A stretch of DNA of 11,877 bases. Source: Opitutaceae bacterium (GTDB lineage: Bacteria > Verrucomicrobiota > Verrucomicrobiia > Opitutales > Opitutaceae). The DNA lies in contig RGAX01000076.1 of the NCBI GenBank assembly GCA_009919985.1, positions 1 through 11,877 of the forward strand, written 5' to 3'. Below the pieces are notes generated by a model, which was not told the origin of the DNA, did not search any database, and saw only the letters and a list, made by a program, of their open reading frames with translations. The first letter of the stretch is position 1; each line of letters begins with the position of its first letter. A program made the translations under genes and the position numbers. Below, piece by piece: positions 1 to 6,158 of the stretch.

Positions 1-364
1 TGAAGGCGGCGGCCATCTCGGGGTGCAGCTCCAGCGCCCGGCCCACGCCATAGACGGTGAGCTTGAGGCCACGCTCGGCAAAAAGCCGCAGCACCCGCCA
101 CGCCCCGGCCCGCGCGCCATAATCGAACTGGCTTTCCACCGTCCGGTTCCGGTCGCCCAGCACCGGCGAGCCGCCCGGCACCTCATGCAGGTAAAGCTCG
201 CTGCCAGCATCGCCGTTCAGGACCGTATTCTCGGCGCCTTCCTCGTAATTCAGCACGAAGCTGAGCGCGACACGCGCCCCCCCCGGCCAGCGCGGATCAG
301 GCGGATTGGCGCCATAGCCAACCAGGTTGCGGGGATAGGGGTCTTGGGCGTCAAGGATCGTCAT
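1..364 (-). CDS. puuE: Allantoinase PuuE (polysaccharide-deacetylase fold), 5' part only
   Basis: The minus strand from the ATG at 364 encodes 121 codons and runs off the window edge, so only the N-terminal part of a roughly 300-residue protein is present. The opening carries the hallmarks of the PuuE branch: Tyr-Pro-Arg-Asn-Leu followed by VGYGANPPDPRWPGGARVAL, then FVLNYEEGAENTVLNGDAGS and a later ESQFDYGARAGAWRVLRLF. PuuE proteins are cofactor-independent allantoinases of the NodB/polysaccharide deacetylase superfamily that hydrolyse allantoin to allantoate in the cytoplasm during purine degradation; that is family knowledge. The metal-site and catalytic motifs downstream are outside the window and cannot be checked. 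It starts 10 nt after the stop of the acetyltransferase on the same strand, so the two were probably co-transcribed. No strong Shine-Dalgarno is visible. Base composition is very GC-rich (43 of the first 60 bases), unlike the DUF1080 gene on the other side of 850. Confidence 0.85.
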   Translation of the reverse strand, partial: MTILDAQDPYPRNLVGYGANPPDPRWPGGARVALSFVLNYEEGAENTVLNGDAGSELYLHEVPGGSPVLGDRNRTVESQFDYGARAGAWRVLRLFAERGLKLTVYGVGRALELHPEMAAAF

Positions 365-374
365 GGCGGCGATA

Positions 375-779
375 TTACACCGGAATGGAACGATCCGCCT
401 CTCCCAAAGGCCGCTGCATGGTCACGATATCCACCCAGCGGCCAAATTTCAGCCCGACAGCCCGCATCACGCCGATCTGGCGAAAGCCCAGCGACAAATG
501 CAGCCCAACGGAGCCGACATTCTCGCTATCCCCAATCACCGCAATCATCTGCCGAAAGCCGCGCCGCGCCGCATGATCCAGCAGCGCCGCCACCAGGGCC
601 TTGCCCACGCCCTGGCCGCGCACATCGTCGCGGACATAAATGCTGTCCTCGACGGTGAAGCGATAGGCGCTGCGGTCACGAAACTGGGCGTAATAGCCAT
701 AGCCGGTGATCTGGCCCTCATGCTCGGTCACCAGCCAGGCGCAGCCGGCGGCCTGCACCTTGGCCATGCGCTGGGCCAT
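375..779 (-). CDS. GNAT N-acetyltransferase, phosphinothricin/methionine-sulfone type, N-terminus missing
   Basis: The frame encodes 134 residues from the only available start codon (ATG at 779). It contains the acetyl-CoA binding motif A (VRDDVRGQGVGKALV, residues ~49-63), the preceding AYRFTVEDSIYV, and the C-terminal GFRQIGVMRAVGLKFGRW block typical of the Pat/MnaT branch, which acetylates the amino group of phosphinothricin-like or methionine sulfone/sulfoximine compounds in the cytoplasm. Family members are ~170-185 residues. Reading upstream of the ATG in frame, family-like sequence continues (HGAGTFEEAAPSLDE) to about position 824, then becomes unrelated (TGEKSP and beyond) until a stop at 873-875, with no ATG, GTG or TTG. 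About 25 expected N-terminal residues (the usual IRPATxxDA...IYxHHVL) are therefore absent. The 3' end is intact and precedes puuE by 10 nt. ATG 779 is probably not the native start; the gene looks cut by the junction at ~825. Exact substrate is unknown. Confidence 0.8.
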   Translation of the reverse strand: MAQRMAKVQAAGCAWLVTEHEGQITGYGYYAQFRDRSAYRFTVEDSIYVRDDVRGQGVGKALVAALLDHAARRGFRQMIAVIGDSENVGSVGLHLSLGFRQIGVMRAVGLKFGRWVDIVTMQRPLGEADRSIPV

Positions 780-808
780 CTCGTCCAGGCTGGGCGCGGC
801 CTCCTCAA

Positions 809-833
809 AAGTCCCCGCGCCATGCGGGGACTT
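809..833. terminator. Perfect 10-bp inverted repeat, terminator-like on the minus strand
   Basis: Bases 809-818 and 824-833 are perfect reverse complements (stem AAGTCCCCGC / GCGGGGACTT) around a 5-nt loop. On the minus strand the stem lies 22 nt after the DUF1080 stop codon and its last arm runs into TTTT, as in a short intrinsic terminator. However, the right arm on that strand also encodes the Gly-Ala-Gly-Thr-Phe of the GNAT family, so one interpretation may be coincidental or the arm may be the site where two sequences were joined. The structure is certain; its function is not. Confidence 0.5.
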
Positions 834-855
834 CTCACCCGTGCTCTCAGTCCAA
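820..855. other. Probable chimeric junction between two unrelated sequences
   Basis: On the minus strand the DUF1080 gene ends normally at 856 with a full-length family C-terminus. Within 35 nt the sequence enters the middle of a GNAT gene that lacks its N-terminus. GC content and gene families differ on the two sides: proteobacterial-type purine catabolism to the left, Verrucomicrobiota-type secreted proteins to the right. The breakpoint cannot be placed exactly; family-like GNAT sequence extends to ~824, and the GC-rich right arm of the inverted repeat could have served as microhomology. A real recombination event is possible but less simple than an assembly or amplification artefact. Confidence 0.6.
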
Positions 856-1506
856 TTACGGTAGCGCGCGGATCATGAGATCCTTGTAATAAGTCACGCT
901 CTTGGGGTCGTGGCCCTGCAGGGCAATCGTACCAGAGCTGAGTTTGCGGCCGTTCATGTTCTTAAGGGTTTTCGAGGGATCCCAATCGGTGGGCTCGGTC
1001 CAATCTACGGTGGTCTTGCCGTCGATCTGAATCACGATGCGCTTGCCTTCGACTTTGATATAATAATCGAACCAGACCTCGTCGGTACTGGGAGCTTTAT
1101 CTAAGACATCCTGCACGGCGTACAGCCCGCCGGTTTTTTTACGGTCGGTGTGCGTGGAGTTGACTTGGCACTCGTAGCCTTTGCTGGGCCAGCCCTTAGT
1201 CTCGTAGGCGGTGTGGATGTAGATGCCAGAATTCGAGCCCTTGGTGGTTTTCACCTTGGCCTTGAACTCGAAATTTTTGAAAGAGGCGTTACCATCGGCG
1301 CCGTAAAAAAGATGCGCGCGGCCAGTGCCGATTTTAAGGACGCCGTCTTCGACGGTGAAGGAGCCAGGACCTTCTTCGGTGGCTTTCCAGCCGGAAAGGT
1401 CTTTACCGTTGAACATCGAGGTCCAGGCGCCGGCTTTATCGGCGGCCGAAGCGACCGAGACCAAGAGGACGAGGACGGGGATTAAGAAAGCAAAACGTGT
1501 TTTCAT
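856..1506 (-). CDS. Secreted DUF1080 / 3-keto-disaccharide hydrolase domain protein
   Basis: This encodes a 216-residue protein from the ATG at 1506. A start 11 codons upstream is open, but the chosen one has AAAGGA 9 nt before it and begins a clean signal peptide (MKTRFAFLIPVLVLLVSVASA, hydrophobic core, likely cleavage after Ala21). The mature part is a single DUF1080 domain (PF06439, concanavalin-like beta sandwich): W..MFNGKDLSGW near the start, FTVEDGVLKIG, SNSGIYIHT, GYECQVNSTHTD, and IVIQIDGKTTVDW, ending GTIALQGHDP...YKDLMIRALP. The domain is named for 3-keto-disaccharide hydrolysis, is very common in Verrucomicrobiota and Planctomycetota, and its members are mostly exported; the actual substrate here is unknown. 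The length is full for a one-domain member. Its composition is visibly less GC-rich than its neighbours (27 G+C in 1021-1080), which may reflect Lys/Tyr/Asp-rich coding or a different history. It lies 71 nt after the repeat-protein stop, so it may be the last gene of that operon or have its own promoter. Confidence 0.88.
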   Translation of the reverse strand: MKTRFAFLIPVLVLLVSVASAADKAGAWTSMFNGKDLSGWKATEEGPGSFTVEDGVLKIGTGRAHLFYGADGNASFKNFEFKAKVKTTKGSNSGIYIHTAYETKGWPSKGYECQVNSTHTDRKKTGGLYAVQDVLDKAPSTDEVWFDYYIKVEGKRIVIQIDGKTTVDWTEPTDWDPSKTLKNMNGRKLSSGTIALQGHDPKSVTYYKDLMIRALP

Positions 1507-1515
1507 CGGCGATGA

Positions 1516-1521
1516 TCCTTT
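1516..1521 (-). promoter_or_regulatory. Ribosome binding site of the DUF1080 gene
   Basis: The minus strand reads AAAGGA, nine bases ahead of the ATG at 1506. It decides this start over the in-frame upstream start at 1539, which would put 11 extra residues in front of a good signal peptide. Confidence 0.6.
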
Positions 1522-1577
1522 GGCGGCACAACTCGGCATGTCGAGAACCGAGGAGTGAAATTGTGAAAGAAGGACGC

Positions 1578-3056
1578 CTATCGAGCCACCGGAGTACGGA
1601 GCCGATTTTTAAATTCACTCGGCAGATTAGCCGCGTCCAGCCAGGTGCGAGCGGCCGCAGGGGCGTTATCGAACCAACGCGCATAGGCAGCAGCAACGGC
1701 GGCTTCGCGGGCTGCAGGGGTCGCAAGGATATGAGCCCACGCGAGCGTGCTGACAGGGTCGCGCTGGGCGAGTTGCTGCGCGATGGACGCGGCGGCGGCG
1801 CGCTGGGTCGCGGCGGGCAGCGTAGTCACGAAATCGCGGGCGGCCGCAGCGTCGGAGAGTACCCAATAAGAAAGCGCGCCGGTGAGCGCGGCCGTGACGG
1901 TGGCGCCGGCAGGCTGCGTGCTAGCCCAACGCGTAGCGGAGGCGGGGTCCGTCTGCGCCCAAGCTGAGGCTAAGCTTACGAGCGCGGCATCTCGGGCCGT
2001 GGCGGCGGGCAGCGATTGGGCCCAAGCGAGCGCGTTGGCCGGTTCGCGAGCCAGTAGCCCAGCGAGATGCGCCGCGGCGGCGTCTTGCCCCGGACCCGTT
2101 GGCAGCGCGGCAACGTACTGCGCCGCGGCGGCGGGCGCGGTGGCGGCCCAACTCGTGAGCACGCTATTGAGCGCAAGCGTGGACGCGAAGCCAGACGGGA
2201 GCTGTGCAATCAAGTCGAGGGCCGCGACAGGATTTTTCACGGCGAGAGCGCGGGCTACCTCGAGCGCGGCGCGCGTGTGCGTGTCGCCCGCTGGCATGAG
2301 CGGGACAAAGCCCGCAGCGGCGCCGGGGTCGGTGAGGGTGAGTTTCTGCACCGCCAGAAACAAGGTGCGCTCAAGCGCGGGACCGGTGAGGGAAGTTTGC
2401 GCCAGTTCGATGACCTGCAGCGGATCGGTGCGTACGAGTTCGTGAAGCGCACTTTCCAGCGCGGGCGAACGATCAAATAGCGGAAGCTGTTGTGCCCAGG
2501 CGAGCGCGGCGGCAGTATCGGCGCGTAGCCAGACGCCGGCGAGCGCGCGTAGGGAATTTTCGCGGCCAAGACCATCAGGGACTAAAGCGAGACGGGAGAC
2601 GGCCGTCGCGAGATTTTCACGCGCAAAGGTGTCGAAAAATACGTTGTAGATCACGGCCTGTTCGCGGCTCGTTGCAAGGGTGCGAGCGAGCGCGAGGGCG
2701 CGGTCAGGGTCGCGACGATGCAACGCATCCAACAGCAAAAAAAGCGCGGTGTCGTAATCGCCTCCACGCGGAAGCGCGTACAACGCAAGGAGCGCAGCCT
2801 CGAAATCACGTTCGAGAAGCGCCTGAAACGCCTGTCCCAAAGCACGGGCGCGAGCCCGAGGGTCAGCCAGCTGGATGGCGGCAGCGAGGGAGGCGCGCTC
2901 GGCCGAGAGGTCGGCGGGACTAACCGAGGTAATCGATCCTGTGGCGGAGAGCGGCGGAGGTGAGACTGCGGGCGGCGCCGACGGGCGCAAAAGTAACGCC
3001 GCCACCGCTACAAGGGCGACAGCCATCAAGAGCGCAAAGATCCCGCGGCGATTCAT
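1578..3056 (-). CDS. Membrane-anchored or exported Ala-rich alpha-solenoid protein with 13 repeats of ~32 residues
   Basis: I recognise no named family with certainty. From the ATG at 3056 the protein is 492 residues: a basic start (MNRR), one hydrophobic helix (residues ~5-23) that could be a signal anchor or uncleaved signal, a Pro/Ser-rich linker (24-50), then a regular array to the C-terminus. The repeats carry a signature like D-P-x-x-A-L-A-W-A-x-x-L-P and begin at about residues 84, 116, 148, 180, 211, 243, 275, 307, 338, 370, 402, 433 and 465, so the period is 31-32. Each unit looks like a pair of amphipathic helices, as in TPR/HEAT-type solenoids; such repeat proteins are frequent in Verrucomicrobiota and mostly unannotated. 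The likely role is protein-protein binding in the periplasm or at the membrane. An earlier start at 3119 would overlap the nuclease gene by 47 nt and put the hydrophobic segment inside, so I prefer 3056. The start lies 16 nt after the nuclease stop with no clear Shine-Dalgarno, which suggests translational coupling. Confidence 0.75.
   Translation of the reverse strand: MNRRGIFALLMAVALVAVAALLLRPSAPPAVSPPPLSATGSITSVSPADLSAERASLAAAIQLADPRARARALGQAFQALLERDFEAALLALYALPRGGDYDTALFLLLDALHRRDPDRALALARTLATSREQAVIYNVFFDTFARENLATAVSRLALVPDGLGRENSLRALAGVWLRADTAAALAWAQQLPLFDRSPALESALHELVRTDPLQVIELAQTSLTGPALERTLFLAVQKLTLTDPGAAAGFVPLMPAGDTHTRAALEVARALAVKNPVAALDLIAQLPSGFASTLALNSVLTSWAATAPAAAAQYVAALPTGPGQDAAAAHLAGLLAREPANALAWAQSLPAATARDAALVSLASAWAQTDPASATRWASTQPAGATVTAALTGALSYWVLSDAAAARDFVTTLPAATQRAAAASIAQQLAQRDPVSTLAWAHILATPAAREAAVAAAYARWFDNAPAAARTWLDAANLPSEFKNRLRTPVAR
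1581..2807 (-). repeat. Array of 13 coding repeats (~96 bp, 31-32 residues each)
   Basis: The repeat starts are spaced 32, 32, 32, 31, 32, 32, 32, 31, 32, 32, 31 and 32 residues apart, marked by an acidic or Asn residue often followed by Pro, then two or three Ala/Leu, a Trp or other large residue, and Leu-Pro closing the first helix. Units are diverged at protein level, so this is an old array and not a recent tandem expansion. Confidence 0.75.
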
Positions 3057-3072
3057 CGAAGGATCGGGAGGC

Positions 3073-6066
3073 TTACGGCAATTCGTAGACCTCAACGAGG
3101 GCGAGGCCGGTGGTGCCACCGACGCCGGAGACTTGCGCAGTGTAAGCGCCGGGAGCGAGCGTCACAATCATAGCGGCATCGGCGCTGCCGGCCAAGAAGG
3201 CAAACGCGCCGGCTTGCGCTGATGCGGTGGTAATCGCAGCGGCATCGCTCGAGGTGCTCCAGCCAGCGTTCACGAAGATGGGCGTATTACCGGAAAAAAG
3301 CGTGAGCTGCGGACGAGCGAGAACGCCGGTTAGGTTAAAGGCGGCGAGCGCGGGACCGGCAGCGCGGATGAGGACGCGTTTCGGCAACGTGCCTCCTATA
3401 ATCAAACCGGAGATGAGCGTTTCGTTGCCGGTGCCCGCGAGCGCACGAGTGGAAAGGTTAACGAGATTTTGGCTAGGGGTGGCGGTGGAGAGATCGTAAA
3501 CCTCGATCAGGCCGACACCAGTAGGGCCAGTCCCGGAGCTGATCTGCGCGGTGTAACCACCGGGGGTGAGTGTGGTGAGAATGGCCGAATCAGTGCTGCC
3601 AGCGGCAAAAGCAAAGGCGCCTGAGCTGCTGGCGCCGGCGGCAATCGCGGCGGGGTTTGCGGCGGTGGTCCAACCGGTGTTGGTTTCAATAACGGAAGAA
3701 CCACGGAACAACTCAAGTTTGGGTGCGGTAAGCGTGCCGGTCACCCCGAGGGCGCCGAGCGTGGGCCCGGCGGCGCGGATAAGGACGAGTTTCGAGGCGG
3801 TGCCCGCAATAGTGAAACCGGCAATGGCGATATCAGGGGCGTTAGCGGTGCGGACTCGGGAGGAGAGATTGGTAAGGCGACGATCCTTGGTGGAGCCAGC
3901 GGTGAGAGCGGTGCCCGTGGTGAGCTGAACTGAGAGGTCATCGATGCGCCAGTTGGCGGTATTCACACCGGCATTGCCGGTGCCGTTACAACCATACAGG
4001 CGGAAAGTAACCGACGTGGCGGGGTCGCTAACGACTGGCAGAAAACTGGGTGTGATGCGCGTCCAGACGCTGTTATTGGCCAAGGGACCACTGGCGATGA
4101 GCGCGGGCTCAGCAGCACCGTTGACGACGAAAAGGGTGTAAGACTGCGGGCCGGTAGCGGTACTGCGCGCGCCAAAGCTGAGAGCGGTGACTGAGAGTTG
4201 GCGGGCGGCGGCGGGGGTAAGCGTGAATTCAAAAAATGCAGAGCCCCCTTCGGCGAGGTTAAGCGAACCAACCCGGGCCGCAGCGCCAGCATTGGACGTA
4301 CCGGACACACCCGTGTAACCACTAGAAACGGAGACCGTGGTGAGCGTCTGAGTAGTGCCGAAATTGTTGCGCTGGACGATGGTGCCGCCGGAAACATCGG
4401 GGGGCAGTCCGCTCGTCGGCGTCGCAGTCGTAAAATCCCAGAGCACCGGCTCGGGTGGGATTACCGTAATATTGAGCGCGATAGCGGCGCTAGTGATGGA
4501 GCCGAGGGCGTTAGTGATGATGACCTCATAGCTGCCGGAATCAGCTGCGGTGGCGCCTGGGATCGAGAGGGTTGCAGTCGTAGCGCTGGTGTTTCCGGTG
4601 AGAGGGGCGCCAGCTTTACGCCATTGGTAAGTCAGCGGGGCAGTGCCGCTGGCAACAACGCTCAAAGTAGCGGTGGCGCCCGGGGCTGAGATTTGCGTGG
4701 TGGGCGCGCTCGTAACGGAAGGTGCGGCGGGACTGACTGTGAGCGGGGCGGCAGCGCTGGTGACGGAGCCAACCGAGTTGGTGATTACGACGTCGTAATT
4801 AGCGGCGTCGGCGGCTTGGGCGTTGGTAAGTGTAAGGGCGGCGGTGGTGGCCGTGGTATTGCCGATAAGCGCGACCCCGGCTTTGCGCCATTGGTAGGTG
4901 AGAACGGGCGATCCTGAGGCGACCACCGCAAATGTAGCAGAGGAACCGGCGGTGACGGTGCGAGCGGATGGCGAGGTTACGATCGCGGGCGGCAGGCCCG
5001 TGATTGTAAGCGGCACCGCAACGCTGGTGGCGGAGCCGAGCGAGTTTTTTACGAGGACCGAATAGTTTCCCGTGTCAGCGGCGTTGAGGGAAGATAGAGT
5101 GAGCGTAGCGGATTGGGCGGAGGGAAGAACCACGTCGTCGTGGGACCATTGATAGGTGAGCGTGGCATCACCACTCGCAGTGACCGAGAAGCTCGCTGAG
5201 CCGCCAACCGCGGCGGTCTGCGCGGCCGGTTGGGTCGTGATCGAGGGTGAGCCGACGGGTGCGGCGCCTTCGATTTTTGCGCGGAGCGCGGTCGCAACCG
5301 AAGCCGGCAGTTCGGTGAAAAACGTGTAGCCCGTATCGCTCTCAATCTGACCCGCTGTGGTGATGTAGTTTTGCCACGGGGTGCTGCGGACACCGGCGAT
5401 ATTGGGGATCTTAATTGCAATGACGCGCGTCGCGTTAGTGATGCGACTCACCGCGGTGCCACTGCCGAGCGGTACCACGACCGCAATTTTCCACGTATAC
5501 CCGGCGATAGCGACGCCGGTAGCAATGGTGGCTCCGGCGTATCCGCTCGGGCCTGAAATGATCAGAACCTCGTTACCGGCAGCGGCGATGGAGCGACACT
5601 CGCTCTCGAAATTAGCCCAGACGCCTTGGTTATTGTCGGGCGACTGCGCAATCATGTTGGTCATGAAAAACGTGGCCTCATTATCCGCCTCGGTGATCGT
5701 ACGATCGCCCGAAGGACACATATGGCCGCGGTCATAACCTGAGCCTGAATAGTCGCTCGTGAGGACTTGGTAAAATCCAGCTGGCAAGGTAGTGTCTTGG
5801 AAAAAATTCGTGGATCGACCCGAGGTGCCGACATCGGCACTCGTGAGGTTCCAGCTGACCCAATTGGGCTCGCGCGTGGTATTGTTGTAGGAGAGCGCGT
5901 ACTGGGGCCGTGCGATGAGGTAATTGGTCGTAGCTGTGGCGACGGACGTGGCGCTACTAGGATTGCCGAGTTGGCTTTGCAGCGTGGTGCCGATGGTCGC
6001 GCGGGCCGAGGCGGCAAACTGCATAACGGCCAAGACGAACCAGACCAAGCGGCGGGTGAATGTCAT
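3073..6066 (-). CDS. Secreted DNA/RNA non-specific endonuclease with three Ig-like domains and duplicated C-terminal modules
   Basis: The ATG at 6066 gives 997 residues; a TTG at 6102 is also open but would precede the basic start of the signal peptide (MTFTRRLVWFVLAVMQFAASARA). Residues ~45-262 are a Serratia/NucA/EndoG-type beta-beta-alpha-metal nuclease: REPNWVSWNL, then YDRGHMCPSGDR with the general base His115, then NMIAQSPDNNQGVWANFE, where Asn146 (31 residues after the His) and Glu154 fit the metal ligand and its partner. Such enzymes cut DNA and RNA without sequence preference using Mg. Three immunoglobulin-like domains follow (about 274-356, 359-444, 449-535; each with a YQW core and a D/A-x-x-x-Y-x-V strand), then a beta-rich domain (~540-715), then two copies of a ~130-residue module (about 730-859 and 867-996; RAAGP..L.A...TG.L..P.L.LF and GAFAF.AGS.D). 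Modules like the last pair recur at the ends of Opitutaceae secreted proteins. The protein is probably extracellular or surface-held, used for nucleic-acid scavenging. No immunity gene of a known family was recognised beside it. Confidence 0.88.
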   Translation of the reverse strand: MTFTRRLVWFVLAVMQFAASARATIGTTLQSQLGNPSSATSVATATTNYLIARPQYALSYNNTTREPNWVSWNLTSADVGTSGRSTNFFQDTTLPAGFYQVLTSDYSGSGYDRGHMCPSGDRTITEADNEATFFMTNMIAQSPDNNQGVWANFESECRSIAAAGNEVLIISGPSGYAGATIATGVAIAGYTWKIAVVVPLGSGTAVSRITNATRVIAIKIPNIAGVRSTPWQNYITTAGQIESDTGYTFFTELPASVATALRAKIEGAAPVGSPSITTQPAAQTAAVGGSASFSVTASGDATLTYQWSHDDVVLPSAQSATLTLSSLNAADTGNYSVLVKNSLGSATSVAVPLTITGLPPAIVTSPSARTVTAGSSATFAVVASGSPVLTYQWRKAGVALIGNTTATTAALTLTNAQAADAANYDVVITNSVGSVTSAAAPLTVSPAAPSVTSAPTTQISAPGATATLSVVASGTAPLTYQWRKAGAPLTGNTSATTATLSIPGATAADSGSYEVIITNALGSITSAAIALNITVIPPEPVLWDFTTATPTSGLPPDVSGGTIVQRNNFGTTQTLTTVSVSSGYTGVSGTSNAGAAARVGSLNLAEGGSAFFEFTLTPAAARQLSVTALSFGARSTATGPQSYTLFVVNGAAEPALIASGPLANNSVWTRITPSFLPVVSDPATSVTFRLYGCNGTGNAGVNTANWRIDDLSVQLTTGTALTAGSTKDRRLTNLSSRVRTANAPDIAIAGFTIAGTASKLVLIRAAGPTLGALGVTGTLTAPKLELFRGSSVIETNTGWTTAANPAAIAAGASSSGAFAFAAGSTDSAILTTLTPGGYTAQISSGTGPTGVGLIEVYDLSTATPSQNLVNLSTRALAGTGNETLISGLIIGGTLPKRVLIRAAGPALAAFNLTGVLARPQLTLFSGNTPIFVNAGWSTSSDAAAITTASAQAGAFAFLAGSADAAMIVTLAPGAYTAQVSGVGGTTGLALVEVYELP
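3079..3879 (-). repeat. Two tandem ~130-residue C-terminal modules of the nuclease
   Basis: Copy A (about 3490-3879) and copy B (about 3079-3468) align throughout: LSSR/LSTR at the start, LIRAAGPTLGALGVTG versus LIRAAGPALAAFNLTG, LELFRGSSVIETNTGW versus LTLFSGNTPIFVNAGW, GAFAFAAGSTDSA versus GAFAFLAGSADAA, GGYTAQIS versus GAYTAQVS, and IEVYDL versus VEVYEL at the end. They are clearly homologous but well diverged. The function is unknown; a position at the C-terminus suggests a role in sorting, surface retention or stability. Confidence 0.75.
4462..5247 (-). repeat. Three tandem Ig-like domains in the nuclease
   Basis: The three units cover about 4999-5247, 4735-4992 and 4462-4722. The second and third are the most alike: ASGSPVLTYQWRKAGVALIG versus ASGTAPLTYQWRKAGAPLTG, and NYDVVITNSVGSVTSAA versus SYEVIITNALGSITSAA. 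The first has YQWSHDD and NYSVLVKNSLGSATS. This pattern is that of I-set-like bacterial Ig domains used as spacers or glycan/surface-binding modules. Confidence 0.8.
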
Positions 6067-6158
6067 GCGCCCAAGCTGCCGCAAGCGGCGCGGTGAAAGC
6101 AACCGTTACGCAAGTTTTCACCTTTATGCGGCGCCTGGGTGTGTCAGCGTGACCAAAG
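6067..6158. promoter_or_regulatory. Divergent control region between nuclease and sulfatase genes
   Basis: Ninety-two bases separate the two divergent start codons, so promoters for both must lie here or inside the genes. I see an AT-richer patch around 6108-6128, but no convincing -35/-10 pair or operator on either strand. Neither start has a strong Shine-Dalgarno. Confidence 0.35.

Noticed and set aside
1134..1140. Run of seven T (A on the coding strand) in the DUF1080 gene as a programmed slippage site
   Set aside because: The run simply encodes Lys-Lys in an intact frame with no alternative product of interest.
1882..2480. Long open frames on the plus strand opposite the repeat gene
   Set aside because: They are Ala/Ser/Arg-rich mirror frames caused by high GC and few stops; the minus strand has clear periodic protein structure and a start context.
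3227..5737. Several plus-strand open frames opposite the nuclease gene
   Set aside because: They overlap well-defined nuclease, Ig and C-terminal modules on the minus strand and show no recognisable domain or start signal.
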